A stretch of DNA of 64,000 nt. Origin: JARRKC01 sp037388505 (GTDB taxonomy: Bacteria > Acidobacteriota > UBA6911 > RPQK01 > JAPXNP01). This document shows positions 1 to 7,480 of the stretch, in pieces. The DNA lies in assembly GCA_037388505.1 (NCBI GenBank), contig JARRKC010000015.1, positions 1 to 64,000 on the forward strand, written 5' to 3'. The notes under the pieces are model-generated. The model saw nothing but the letters and a program-made list of their open reading frames with translations, did not search any database and had not been told where the DNA came from. Each line of letters begins with the position of its first letter. The first letter of the stretch is position 1. Both the position numbers and the translations under genes were made by a program.

Positions 1-1191
1 TTCCGATTGAGCTTCTTCGGCGCGCTGGCGGCGATCGTTCTCGTGGCCGGCTACGTCATGTTCAGTAATGTCTTCCGCTCCGAAGCCGCCATACCCAATG
101 ACCGGCTCGCCGAGGTCAAGCGGGGGGACTTCGCCATGAGCGTCGTCGCGACCGGTGCCATCGAGCCGGTGGCGACCGTCGAGATCAAGTCCAAGGCCAG
201 CGGCCTGATCAAGGAAATCTATGTCGACGACGGAGACAAGGTCTCCCGGGGACAGGTCCTCGTCGAACTCGACAAGGAGATGCTCGAAGCTCAGCTGCGC
301 GAGGCCGAGGCCAACAAGCAGGCGGCGGCAGCCCAACTGGCCGAGGCCCATTCCGATCACGCGTCCGCCCGGAACATGAAGAAGAAGCTCGAGATGGATC
401 TGCGGAATCTCGAGGACAAAGTGGCCTACCTGAGGAAGCAAGTGGCACGTTATGAGGCCCTCTTCTCCGAGAGGCTCATTCCCCATTCCGATCTCGAGGA
501 GCGCGAGCGCGAGGTGCAGGAAGCCCATTTCCAGGCCGAAGCACTGAAATCCGAGCTCCTGATGCAGGGGGCCCAGGCGACCCTGGATCGAGCCGAAGAG
601 AATCTCCGCTACTCCACCATCCGGTCCCCACTGGATGCGACGGTTCTGAAACGGCACGTCGAGGTCGGAGACGCCGTCTCCTCGATTCTGCAACTCGGCT
701 CACAGGCAACCCTGATCCTCACCCTCGGGGACATGCAGAGCGTTTACTTCGAAGGCCGCGTCGATGAGACGGACATCGGAAAGGTGTTCGACGGTCAGGA
801 GGCCCGCGTGAAGGTCGATGCCTTCCGCGATCAGCCTTTCCCCGGAAAGGTCGTCCGCATCGCCCCCCTCGGCGAGGAGCGCGACAACGTGATCGGCTTC
901 GAGGTGCGCGTGGCCATCACCGATCCTCAGAAGATCCTTCGAGCCCGCATGAGTGCCAACGCGGAGATCATCGTGGAACAAAAGAAGGACGTCCTTTTGA
1001 TTCCGGAGAGTGCCGTCATCTACGACAAATCCCGCAAGACCTTCGTGAACCTCTACGACCCGGCAGCCGAGGGGCACTGCAGACGCGTACCGGTTGAGAT
1101 CGGCATCAGCGACGGCACCACCACGGAGGTGGTCGCCGGCGTGAATGCAGGCAATCAGGTCGTGCGGTCCGATGCGGGAGGGCTGCTCTAG
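1..1191 (+). CDS. Efflux periplasmic adaptor, HlyD/MacA family (5' partial)
   Basis: Membrane-fusion subunit that would link an inner-membrane transporter to an outer-membrane channel. The reading frame is open to the left edge, so the true start lies outside the window. Visible parts: an N-terminal membrane segment (FFGALAAIVLVAGYVMF), a biotinyl-lipoyl-like half (IEIKSKASGLIKEIYVDDGDKV, cited here as the segment VATVEIKSKASG onward), a long Ala/Glu/Arg-rich coiled coil at roughly residues 95-200, the second lipoyl half (YSTIRSPLDATVLKR) and a beta-barrel region. It is followed after 30 bp by two MacB-like permeases, which favours an ABC (MacAB-type) rather than an RND role. No ATPase is seen downstream, so one probably lies upstream of the window. 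The family is secure; the substrate is unknown. Confidence 0.88.
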   Translation, partial: FRLSFFGALAAIVLVAGYVMFSNVFRSEAAIPNDRLAEVKRGDFAMSVVATGAIEPVATVEIKSKASGLIKEIYVDDGDKVSRGQVLVELDKEMLEAQLREAEANKQAAAAQLAEAHSDHASARNMKKKLEMDLRNLEDKVAYLRKQVARYEALFSERLIPHSDLEEREREVQEAHFQAEALKSELLMQGAQATLDRAEENLRYSTIRSPLDATVLKRHVEVGDAVSSILQLGSQATLILTLGDMQSVYFEGRVDETDIGKVFDGQEARVKVDAFRDQPFPGKVVRIAPLGEERDNVIGFEVRVAITDPQKILRARMSANAEIIVEQKKDVLLIPESAVIYDKSRKTFVNLYDPAAEGHCRRVPVEIGISDGTTTEVVAGVNAGNQVVRSDAGGLL

Positions 1192-1221
1192 GAACGGAGT
1201 CGGCAAGCGAAGGAGCCCATC

Positions 1222-2481
1222 ATGTTGCTGGCCATCCTCGGACAGATCTTTCACACCCTGCGGGCCAACAAGCTGCGCAGCTTCCTGACCATGTTCGGAA
1301 TCGGCTGGGGAGTGCTCTCGATCATCCTGATGACCGCCTCGGGAGAAGGATTCAAGCGTGCTCAGCACGAGGGTCTCCGCCAACTCGGCAAGGACATCAT
1401 GATCATCTGGGGCGGACGCACTTCGTTGCAGGCCGAGGGCTTCCAGGCCGGCCGCGACATCCGGCTCGAATACGCCGACTACGAGGCGATCCGAGACAAG
1501 GCCCGGCTCATCAAGTCCGTGAGTCCGGAGGTGATTCGCTCGGGGCTGGTCGCGAAGACGGACATCAACTACGGGAACTTCGACGTGCGGGGCGTCATTC
1601 CCGAGTACCAGACGCTGCGAACGATCGAGGCCGGGCGGGGGCGGCTGATGAACCGGGCGGACAACGAACAGGCGCGCCTCGTTTGCGTCATTGGCGACGA
1701 GGTGAACAAACAGCTCTTCAACGGGGCGGATTCGGTAGGCCGGACGATCAGTCTCCAAGGCCATCCCTTTACGGTGATCGGGATCATGCCCCACAAGGAG
1801 CTGAACAGCAACTATTCGGGACAGGATCACAGCGACATCTTCATCCCCTACTGGACCCTGCGGAGACTGTTTTCGAACCCGGGTCTGGGATCTTCGCCGG
1901 AACGGATCAACAATCTGATCGCGGCGCCCGTCCACCACGAACTGTTCCAGGAGGCGGAACGGGAGGTCCGGCAGGTTCTCGCCGAACGCTGGCAGTTCGA
2001 TCCGGGGGACGAGGACGCGGTCGCCATCTGGAACACGGCCAGACAGGTCGAGATGATGGACATCATGATGGGCTCGATGCAGTGGTTCCTCGGTGCCGTC
2101 GGTCTGGTGACGCTCGGCCTCGGTGCCCTCGGGGTCGTCAACATCATGCTCGTCTCGGTGCGTGAGCGCACCATGGAAATCGGTATCCGCAAATCCATCG
2201 GGGCCCGTCGAAGGGACATCCTCTTCCAGTTTTTCGCCGAGTCACTGGCGATCACCCTGGCAGCCGGGGGAACGGGCCTGTTGCTGGCCTGGGGGATCTG
2301 CGCCGCCATCAACACGCTGCCCCTGCCCGAGATGGTCTTCAGCGGGATGATCATCTCTCCCACGATCGCGCTGGTGACGATCGGCGCGCTGGCGGTTTCG
2401 GGGTTGCTGGCCGGCATCTACCCGGCCTGGATCGCCGCAGACATGAATCCCATCGAAGCCCTGCGTTTCGAAGTGAGCTGA
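1222..2481 (+). CDS. ABC transporter permease, MacB/FtsX family (first of pair)
   Basis: Inner-membrane permease of a MacB-like ABC exporter. It has an N-terminal membrane helix (about residues 20-40), a long periplasmic MacB core domain (about 45-270) and three C-terminal helices of the FtsX type, with the characteristic VVNIMLVSVRERTMEIGIRKS coupling region read as NIMLVSV then RTMEIGIRKSIGA. The length (419 aa) fits stand-alone permeases without the fused ATPase of E. coli MacB. The ATG has an AAGGAG box at 1210-1215. It is the second gene of a tight run: 30 bp after the adaptor and 8 bp before a paralogous permease. Such adaptor-permease-permease sets export peptides, lipids or drugs; nothing here fixes the substrate. 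Confidence 0.9.
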   Translation: MLLAILGQIFHTLRANKLRSFLTMFGIGWGVLSIILMTASGEGFKRAQHEGLRQLGKDIMIIWGGRTSLQAEGFQAGRDIRLEYADYEAIRDKARLIKSVSPEVIRSGLVAKTDINYGNFDVRGVIPEYQTLRTIEAGRGRLMNRADNEQARLVCVIGDEVNKQLFNGADSVGRTISLQGHPFTVIGIMPHKELNSNYSGQDHSDIFIPYWTLRRLFSNPGLGSSPERINNLIAAPVHHELFQEAEREVRQVLAERWQFDPGDEDAVAIWNTARQVEMMDIMMGSMQWFLGAVGLVTLGLGALGVVNIMLVSVRERTMEIGIRKSIGARRRDILFQFFAESLAITLAAGGTGLLLAWGICAAINTLPLPEMVFSGMIISPTIALVTIGALAVSGLLAGIYPAWIAADMNPIEALRFEVS

Positions 2482-2489
2482 GGAAACCC

Positions 2490-3743
2490 ATGACGATCGA
2501 AATCCTGCGACGAGCCTTCTCGAGTCTGGCGCGCAACCACACGCGGACCTTCCTGACCCTGATGGGGATTACCTGGGGAGTCGCCTGTTTCGTGATCCTC
2601 TTCGCCTACGGCGACGGTTTTCAGAACGCCATCAACCTCGGGCTGGCCCACTACGGGAAAAGCGTCACCGTGATCTGGAATGGGCAGACGAGCCTGCAGG
2701 TAGGCGGCCAGCGGGCGGGGCGTGCGGTGCACATGGAGATGAGCGACTACGAGGAGATCCGGGCAAACTGTCCGCTGGTCAGCCGGGTGAGCCCCGAGAT
2801 CTTTCGCTACTACCCGGTGAAGTCGGCGTTGCGGCTGACCTCGACGGGAATCCGCGGCGTCAACGCCGAGTATGGTGACATGCGCGGGCACTTCATCGAG
2901 CAGGGGCGGCTCTTGTCCCCCGAGGATGTCCACTACGCCCGCAGAGTCGCGATCCTGGGTCACGATCTCAAACTCAAACTGTTCTCGGGGGCTCCGGCTT
3001 TGGGGGAGGAAGTCCGGATCAACGGGCTCGCGTTCACGGTCGTCGGCGTCATGCAGAAGAAGGTCGCCATGAGCAACTACTTTCAGCCGGACGACCGATG
3101 TGCCTTCATCCCCTACACGGCCATGAACGCACTCACTTCGACGCGCTGGCTGAGCGTCCTGGTCGTCCAGTGTGTCAACCCGGCCCTCGAAGATCAGGCC
3201 CTGGCCCAGGTCACCGAAGTGATCGCCCGCAACCACCACTTCGACCCGAAGGACCCCAAAGCGTTGATCATGAATCGCTGGAAGCGGATGACGCAGATCT
3301 TCACGTCCATCACCGTCGGCATGAAGGCGCTGTTGGTCGTGATCGGAGTCCTGACGTTGAGCATCGGGGGCGTCGGTCTCATGAACGTCATGCTCGTGTC
3401 GGTCACGGAGCGGACCCGCGAGATCGGCCTTCTCAAGGCCTTGGGCGCGCGGAAGCGCCACATCCGCTTCCAGTTTCTGCTGGAGGCCCTGGTCATCGCC
3501 GCTGTCGGCGGGATCAGCGGCTATCTACTCGCCGAAGTGGCCGCCTGGATCATCGGTGTGATTCCTTTCTGGAGCACGATCCTCGAGGATCCGACCCGTC
3601 AGGCGGACATTCATCTGAACTTCTCGTTCACCGCCGTCATGACGGCCGTGACGACATTGGGACTGGTAGGAATCGCCTCCGGATTGTTCCCGGCCATCCG
3701 GGCCTCGCGACTGGATCCGGTGGAGGCTCTGAGGCACGAATAG
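2490..3743 (+). CDS. ABC transporter permease, MacB/FtsX family (second of pair)
   Basis: Paralogue of the preceding permease with the same plan: N-terminal helix, a periplasmic MacB-like domain and a C-terminal FtsX domain with the motif MNVMLVSVTERTREIG followed by LLKALGARKRHI. The two permeases probably form a heterodimer around one or two copies of an ATPase not seen in the window. The ATG follows the previous stop by 8 bp with GAGGAA just upstream, so translation is likely coupled. The two copies share order and many positions (for example VSPEIFRYYP here and VSPEVIRSG in the first), which indicates an old tandem duplication. Confidence 0.9.
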   Translation: MTIEILRRAFSSLARNHTRTFLTLMGITWGVACFVILFAYGDGFQNAINLGLAHYGKSVTVIWNGQTSLQVGGQRAGRAVHMEMSDYEEIRANCPLVSRVSPEIFRYYPVKSALRLTSTGIRGVNAEYGDMRGHFIEQGRLLSPEDVHYARRVAILGHDLKLKLFSGAPALGEEVRINGLAFTVVGVMQKKVAMSNYFQPDDRCAFIPYTAMNALTSTRWLSVLVVQCVNPALEDQALAQVTEVIARNHHFDPKDPKALIMNRWKRMTQIFTSITVGMKALLVVIGVLTLSIGGVGLMNVMLVSVTERTREIGLLKALGARKRHIRFQFLLEALVIAAVGGISGYLLAEVAAWIIGVIPFWSTILEDPTRQADIHLNFSFTAVMTAVTTLGLVGIASGLFPAIRASRLDPVEALRHE

Positions 3744-4157
3744 TCTGCAGCGTGCGGTTTCAGTGCATGAGTGAGTGCTGCCACATTTCCAGTCGCCCGG
3801 ACGAATCGGCCTCTGAAAGGCCAATTGTCTACCGATCCGTCAGGTTGCCTCTTGTGTACATTCCGGGGCGACATGAAAGGGGGTCGGTGGTTGGGCAGGG
3901 GGTCGCTCACTGATCGTTCGCGCACGGACACTACCCGCGGACGCTGCGCACTGATCCTGTGCACTGATCCTGCGTACAGCCTGCAGCCCTCTGACGCCGG
4001 CCACTGGCCCTGCGAGTCGGGGGCAGGGGGACCAACGAGAACGGCTATCCCACCCCCAAAAGGCCAAACCCCGGAACCCGAAACCCGGAACTCGGAACTC
4101 GCTCCCTGGTCCGGTGCCTGTGCTATCCTTGTCTTTTCCCGAAGCGAGGACGGCCCC
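3744..4157. other. Intergenic region with short direct repeats and a possible promoter
   Basis: A 414-bp gap between the permease operon and the Wzz gene. An open frame runs through it in phase with Wzz, but the composition is not gene-like and the Wzz family start is at 4158. It holds a tandem pair of GCACTGATCCTG (about 3948-3972) and a run of related GGAAC/CCCGAA words at 4073-4100 like text-style repeats seen in other gaps here. TGCTATCCT at 4122-4130 resembles an extended -10 box 28 bp before the Wzz ATG, but no good -35 is seen. Confidence 0.4.
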
Positions 4158-5669
4158 ATGAGCGAAGAGCGTGAACGGCCCGAAGACAAAATGATTCAAC
4201 CTGCCTACGTCCTGGCACCCGGCTACTATCCGGATTGGGAGCCGGAAAGTCAGGTCAGCCTGGCCGACTACATCAAGGTCTTGTGGCGAAGGCGAGTGCT
4301 GATCTCCGTGGGAACAGTGGGCCTCGCACTGGCGGCATTCTTCGTCAGCGTGCTGCTTCCCAAGAAGTACGAGGCGAGTGCGACCCTTCTCGTTCAGGCT
4401 CCCGTCTTTGCGACAGAACTGAGGGCCGAACCTTTCTCCGTGGAGACCTACCAGGAGATCGTCAACTCAGACTACGTCCGAAGTGCCGTCAAAAAACGAC
4501 TCGTGGACAATGGTGATCTCAAGGCCGGCGAGGGTCTCGGTCAACTTTCAACGGAGATATTCACCAGCAAACTCCGGCAGGGTGGCTACACCCCTGTGAT
4601 TCGGCTAGTCGTGCGGGCAAACAGTCCCGACAAGGCCGAATTGGCTGCCAACGCCTGGGCTGAAGCTTCCGTCCAGGAGACTTCCGGTCTGGCCAATCAG
4701 GGCAAGAAGGGGGTGCTTGATTTCATCCAGCGAGAGTATCCCAGCTCGAAGCAGCGTCTCACCGGTATCGAAGAAGAACTCAAGACGACGCAGGACAAGT
4801 ATGACCGCCGAATTCGAGACCTGGAGGATCGTTGGGACCGTCGGATCACCGCGTTCAAGACCGAGTGGAATCTGGACGTGATGTCCCAGCAGACGGATGC
4901 CCTCGAGAAACGGCTGACTGAGAACGTCGTGGCCTTGAACGACCTGCAGCTGCAGATCAAGGAGACCAAGGATTCTCTGGATCAGTTGAAGGCGCAAATC
5001 CAGGGTCAACCCCAGTTTCTGACGATCTCGAAAGCAATCACCAACGATGCGCTCTGGTTGAAGATCGGTACGGATCCTTCCGGAGCAATCTCCAAGGAAC
5101 TTCAGGGCCTGAAGTTGCATTCGGAAGTCCTCAATCCTGTTTATCAAACGCTCCTCCAGCGGTTGGTCGATACTCAGGTCCAGTACGAGACCCTGCGTCC
5201 GCAGGAACAACACGTCCAGGATCAGATCGCTGCGCAGCGGAAGGAGATCCGGGCCCAAAACGAGCTGCTGTTGACCAAGCAGATGGAGCTCTCGCGGCTG
5301 ACCCGCGATCGGGCCACCGAACTCGCGTTGCTGAAGAGGGAACAGGCGTTCCAGGTTGGACAGCTTCAGCGTGAGGTCGACAATTCTCAGTCCGCGTTCA
5401 AAACTCTGGCCGAAAAGTGGGAGGTTGCCAAGCTGGCACAGGCTGAGGAGGATCAGGACGTCAAGATCGGCGCTCGCGCCGTCGCTCCCAGCAATGCCGT
5501 CTCTCCCCGTCCCATGCTGAATGCAGCCATCGGTCTCGTCGTGGGTCTGATGCTGTCGGTCGTTTTGGCCTTCGTTGCCGAGTTCGTTCAGACGGGTTCC
5601 CTGAATGAACGAAGTCCCGGCGAACGATCGTCTGCGTTTTCCCCGGTTACCCTTCGCCGCGAGACGTGA
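4158..5669 (+). CDS. Wzz/polysaccharide co-polymerase-like chain-length protein
   Basis: Inner-membrane protein expected to control chain length or export of a surface polysaccharide. The start is set at the ATG of 4158 (MSEERERPEDK), because upstream in-frame sequence is repeat-rich. The 503-aa product has a cytoplasmic lead (SLADYIKVLWRRR, typical of Wzz N-termini), a first membrane helix at about 48-68, a long periplasmic coiled-coil region (about 200-440), and a C-terminal helix at about 460-480 preceded by a proline-containing SPRPMLNAAIG segment. No C-terminal BY-kinase domain is present. No glycosyltransferases are adjacent, so the polysaccharide locus may lie elsewhere. Confidence 0.82.
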   Translation: MSEERERPEDKMIQPAYVLAPGYYPDWEPESQVSLADYIKVLWRRRVLISVGTVGLALAAFFVSVLLPKKYEASATLLVQAPVFATELRAEPFSVETYQEIVNSDYVRSAVKKRLVDNGDLKAGEGLGQLSTEIFTSKLRQGGYTPVIRLVVRANSPDKAELAANAWAEASVQETSGLANQGKKGVLDFIQREYPSSKQRLTGIEEELKTTQDKYDRRIRDLEDRWDRRITAFKTEWNLDVMSQQTDALEKRLTENVVALNDLQLQIKETKDSLDQLKAQIQGQPQFLTISKAITNDALWLKIGTDPSGAISKELQGLKLHSEVLNPVYQTLLQRLVDTQVQYETLRPQEQHVQDQIAAQRKEIRAQNELLLTKQMELSRLTRDRATELALLKREQAFQVGQLQREVDNSQSAFKTLAEKWEVAKLAQAEEDQDVKIGARAVAPSNAVSPRPMLNAAIGLVVGLMLSVVLAFVAEFVQTGSLNERSPGERSSAFSPVTLRRET

Positions 5670-5684
5670 CGGACACGCCACGTC

Positions 5685-5714
5685 TTGAAGCACCTGGATC
5701 GTTTCTCATAGAAT
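5685..5714 (+). promoter_or_regulatory. Probable sigma70 promoter of tRNA-His
   Basis: TTGAAG at 5685-5690 and TAGAAT at 5709-5714 are separated by 18 bp. The -10 matches consensus at five of six positions and ends 16 bp before the tRNA, so transcription would start a few bases upstream of the mature 5' end. Confidence 0.6.
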
Positions 5715-5730
5715 GAGTGCCTTCAACTGA

Positions 5731-5808
5731 GGTGGGCGTAGCTCAGTTTGGTAGAGCACAGGGTTGTGGCCCCTGTGGCCGTGGGTTCAAGTCCCATCGC
5801 CCACCCCA
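5731..5808 (+). tRNA. tRNA-His (GTG anticodon)
   Basis: A full cloverleaf can be drawn. The acceptor stem GTGGGCG (5732-5738) pairs with CGCCCAC (5798-5804). The anticodon stem CAGGG/CCCTG encloses the loop TTGTGGC with anticodon GTG. The T arm contains GGGTTCAAGTCCC. G5731 is the extra G-1 and C5805 the discriminator, the hallmark G-1:C73 pair of bacterial tRNA-His, and CCA is encoded at 5806-5808. The 3' end overlaps the stop region of the opposite-strand VanZ-like gene. Confidence 0.96.
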
Positions 5809-6461
5809 CCTTCTTCACCTGCCCGTCCCGGATCTCCTGGGTCGCGACGGAACTCAGACGCCGCATCGCAACTCGAGGGAAACGGTGTCATCCGGCCGGA
5901 GCGGATCCTTCCCCACGGGTAGTTCCGCCGGCCGACGACGCGAACGATGAAGAGGATCGTCAGGATGCCTGCCGTCAGGTTGATGCCGAGATCGAGGAGG
6001 CCGAAATGCCGATCGGGAAGAGCGGCCTGGATCATTTCGTCTCCGAATCCGATCAGGCCGACCAGACCGATCGTCTGGAGGAAAAGATGCCATCCTCCAA
6101 CCCGAAAACGCACGGCATCGAAAACCAACAGAGTCAGAAGGGCGTACTCGAAGAAGTGGAACCGTTTGGCAGGTACGGTGAGTGCCCAGAGGCAGAGGGC
6201 CACGACGAGTCCGATCAATGCGAGGGTAACCCAGGCGCCCAGAGAAGGTCGGTAGGCCGTGCTGATCCAGAACACGAGGAGCGCGCCCGTCAGGACGAAG
6301 GACAGGTTCATCGAAGTCGAGACGGTACTGCGTCCCCACTTCTGGTAGATGTCGACGTAGAGATCGAAGGCGAGTGAGAGCGTGGAGTAAAGCACGAGCG
6401 TATAGAGACCGAACATGATCCACGCCGTTCTCTCTCGGCGGAAGATTCCCCGTCGCCACAT
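5787..6461 (-). CDS. VanZ-like family integral membrane protein
   Basis: Small polytopic membrane protein, 224 aa, with about five helices. The VanZ signature is visible: FHFFEYALLTLL in the third segment and, further on, GDEMIQAALPDRH followed by DLGINLTAG (the Glu, Gln, Arg, Asp and Asn positions are the conserved ones). VanZ-type proteins are linked to teicoplanin resistance and to cell-envelope contexts, but their biochemistry is poorly defined. The ATG at 6459-6461 is followed at once by the first helix. The last ~30 residues are polar and unlike the family, and the stop (5787-5789) lies inside the tRNA-His gene on the other strand. Confidence 0.8.
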   Translation of the reverse strand: MWRRGIFRRERTAWIMFGLYTLVLYSTLSLAFDLYVDIYQKWGRSTVSTSMNLSFVLTGALLVFWISTAYRPSLGAWVTLALIGLVVALCLWALTVPAKRFHFFEYALLTLLVFDAVRFRVGGWHLFLQTIGLVGLIGFGDEMIQAALPDRHFGLLDLGINLTAGILTILFIVRVVGRRNYPWGRIRSGRMTPFPSSCDAASEFRRDPGDPGRAGEEGGVGDGT

Positions 6462-6503
6462 CGAAGCTTATTGTGCCAGCTCCCGGCTGAAAGTTCCGAG
6501 TGC

Positions 6504-6560
6504 GACCGGGAGAACCGGAGGACGAGAGGACGGGAGAACCGGAGGACGGGAGAACGTGAG
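6504..6560. repeat. GGGAGAACCGGAGGACG-type simple repeat
   Basis: An imperfect array of the words GGGAGAACCGG and AGGACG, about five units. The complementary form (CCGGTTCTCCCGTCCTCC) recurs at 6642-6696, 7311-7347, 24270-24321, 26738-26866 and 53583-53626. It has no coding potential that I can support. Confidence 0.75.
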
Positions 6561-6623
6561 TAGGATAAGCATCCCTGCTTGTCCCTGGCCTGAGGCCGTG
6601 ACTCCACGAGCGTTGTTCTCATG
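6548..6623 (-). repeat. Hairpin-bearing dispersed repeat, left copy of an inverted pair
   Basis: This 76-bp segment, read on the minus strand, matches 7246-7321 with one mismatch and one two-base indel. It holds the hairpin GGATAAGC/GCTTGTCC around loop ATCCCT at 6563-6584, preceded by TAG. A third, more diverged copy is at 26784-26858. The pair flanks the TMEM14-like gene. Confidence 0.85.
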
Positions 6624-6641
6624 GACTCCGAAGATCAGCCG

Positions 6642-6696
6642 GTGAGAACGGGAGAACCGGTGGACGGGAGGACGGGAGAAGCGGAGGACGGGGGAA
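6642..6696. repeat. GGGAGAACCGG-type simple repeat abutting a stop codon
   Basis: A further array of the purine-rich words GGGAGAACCGG and GGACGGGAGGACGG. On the minus strand it starts only a few bases after the TAG of the TMEM14-like gene (6702-6704). A conserved 20-odd-base stretch at 6626-6650 (GATCAGCCGGTGAGAACGG) recurs in inverted form at 26747-26775. Confidence 0.7.
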
Positions 6697-6701
6697 CGCG
6701 A

Positions 6702-7046
6702 CTAGACCGGACCTGCGCCAGGGTTTCGCATCAGCTTCAGAAAGATCCCCAGCAGGGCGGCGAACAGGAAGAAGAACGAAACGATCATGAAGATGCCGCT
6801 GGGGATGAACCGATTGGACACGATAAGCCGATACGCGAAGTAGACGGCCATGATGAAGATGACGGCGGTCCCGGCAACACCAGACGGGACCGACTTTCTG
6901 GAAAGGAAGCCCAGAACCGCGAGCACGACGGCGACGATGATGGCCGTGATCAACGATGCCAGGCTGCCGTGCTCACTGAAACCAAGCCATCCGGCATAGA
7001 GGAGTACGAGCGGGTAGATGAGACACGCGAGATCGACAATACTCAT
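6702..7046 (-). CDS. Small four-helix membrane protein, TMEM14-like
   Basis: A 114-aa protein with four predicted membrane helices and almost no loops. The spacing and the segments ACLIYPLVLLYAGWLGF, SLASLITAIIVAVVL and FIPSGIFMIVSFFFLFAAL resemble the TMEM14 family of small transporters or permease-like proteins found in bacteria, plants and mitochondria. The start ATG at 7044-7046 precedes a short helix. The stop TAG lies at the edge of a simple repeat, and the gene sits between two near-identical inverted repeats (6548-6623 and 7246-7321). The family assignment is moderate; the function is unknown. Confidence 0.65.
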   Translation of the reverse strand: MSIVDLACLIYPLVLLYAGWLGFSEHGSLASLITAIIVAVVLAVLGFLSRKSVPSGVAGTAVIFIMAVYFAYRLIVSNRFIPSGIFMIVSFFFLFAALLGIFLKLMRNPGAGPV

Positions 7047-7480
7047 ACCTTCAGGACCTCTCCGGTCCGCTCCGCGCTCTCTCCGAGATAACCGACAGGG
7101 CCGCTGCTCCCGAATCCCAGAGCCGACACCTGCAGCTCCGTCTTTCCGAGTCTTCGAGTCTCCACGAGTCGATTCTACAGGACAAGGCCGGAACGAGTCC
7201 CCCGGTTCCGCGGTTTCGAGGTTTCAGGGTTCCTTCGGAGCTCGGCATGAACAACGCTCGTGGAGTCACGACCTCAGGCCAGGGACAAGCAGGGATGCTT
7301 ATCCTACTCACGTTCTCCCGTCCCCCGGTTCTCCCGTTCTCGCGAGTTCCCAACCATGTGGCGAACAACGAGTCTAAACCGCCGACTGAACATTCCGAGG
7401 CGGAGATGCGTTTATCTCGAATGACCCACCGCTGCGGGAGACGAGTCCTCCGGCTTTGCGGGAGGAGAGGAGATGAAGAG
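7047..7480. other. Intergenic region carrying the right inverted repeat
   Basis: A 434-bp gap with no gene that I can support. It contains the right copy of the 76-bp repeat (7246-7321, hairpin GGACAAGC/GCTTATCC at 7283-7304), then a CCGGTTCTCCCG array (7311-7347). Low-complexity text such as CTTCCGAGTCTTCGAGTC around 7142-7165 and GGTTTCGAGGTTTCAGGG at 7212-7230 fills much of the rest. A GGAGGAGAGG ribosome-binding stretch at 7461-7470 belongs to the next gene. Confidence 0.7.
7246..7321 (+). repeat. Hairpin-bearing dispersed repeat, right copy of the inverted pair
   Basis: Plus-strand copy of the 76-bp repeat. Arms GGACAAGC (7283-7290) and GCTTATCC (7297-7304) enclose the loop AGGGAT. It is nearly identical to the inverted copy at 6548-6623 and recognisably related to 26784-26858. 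Confidence 0.85.

Noticed and set aside
700..1938. 412-residue minus-strand frame over the adaptor and permease
   Set aside because: Overlaps two well-supported genes on the other strand and shows no domain.
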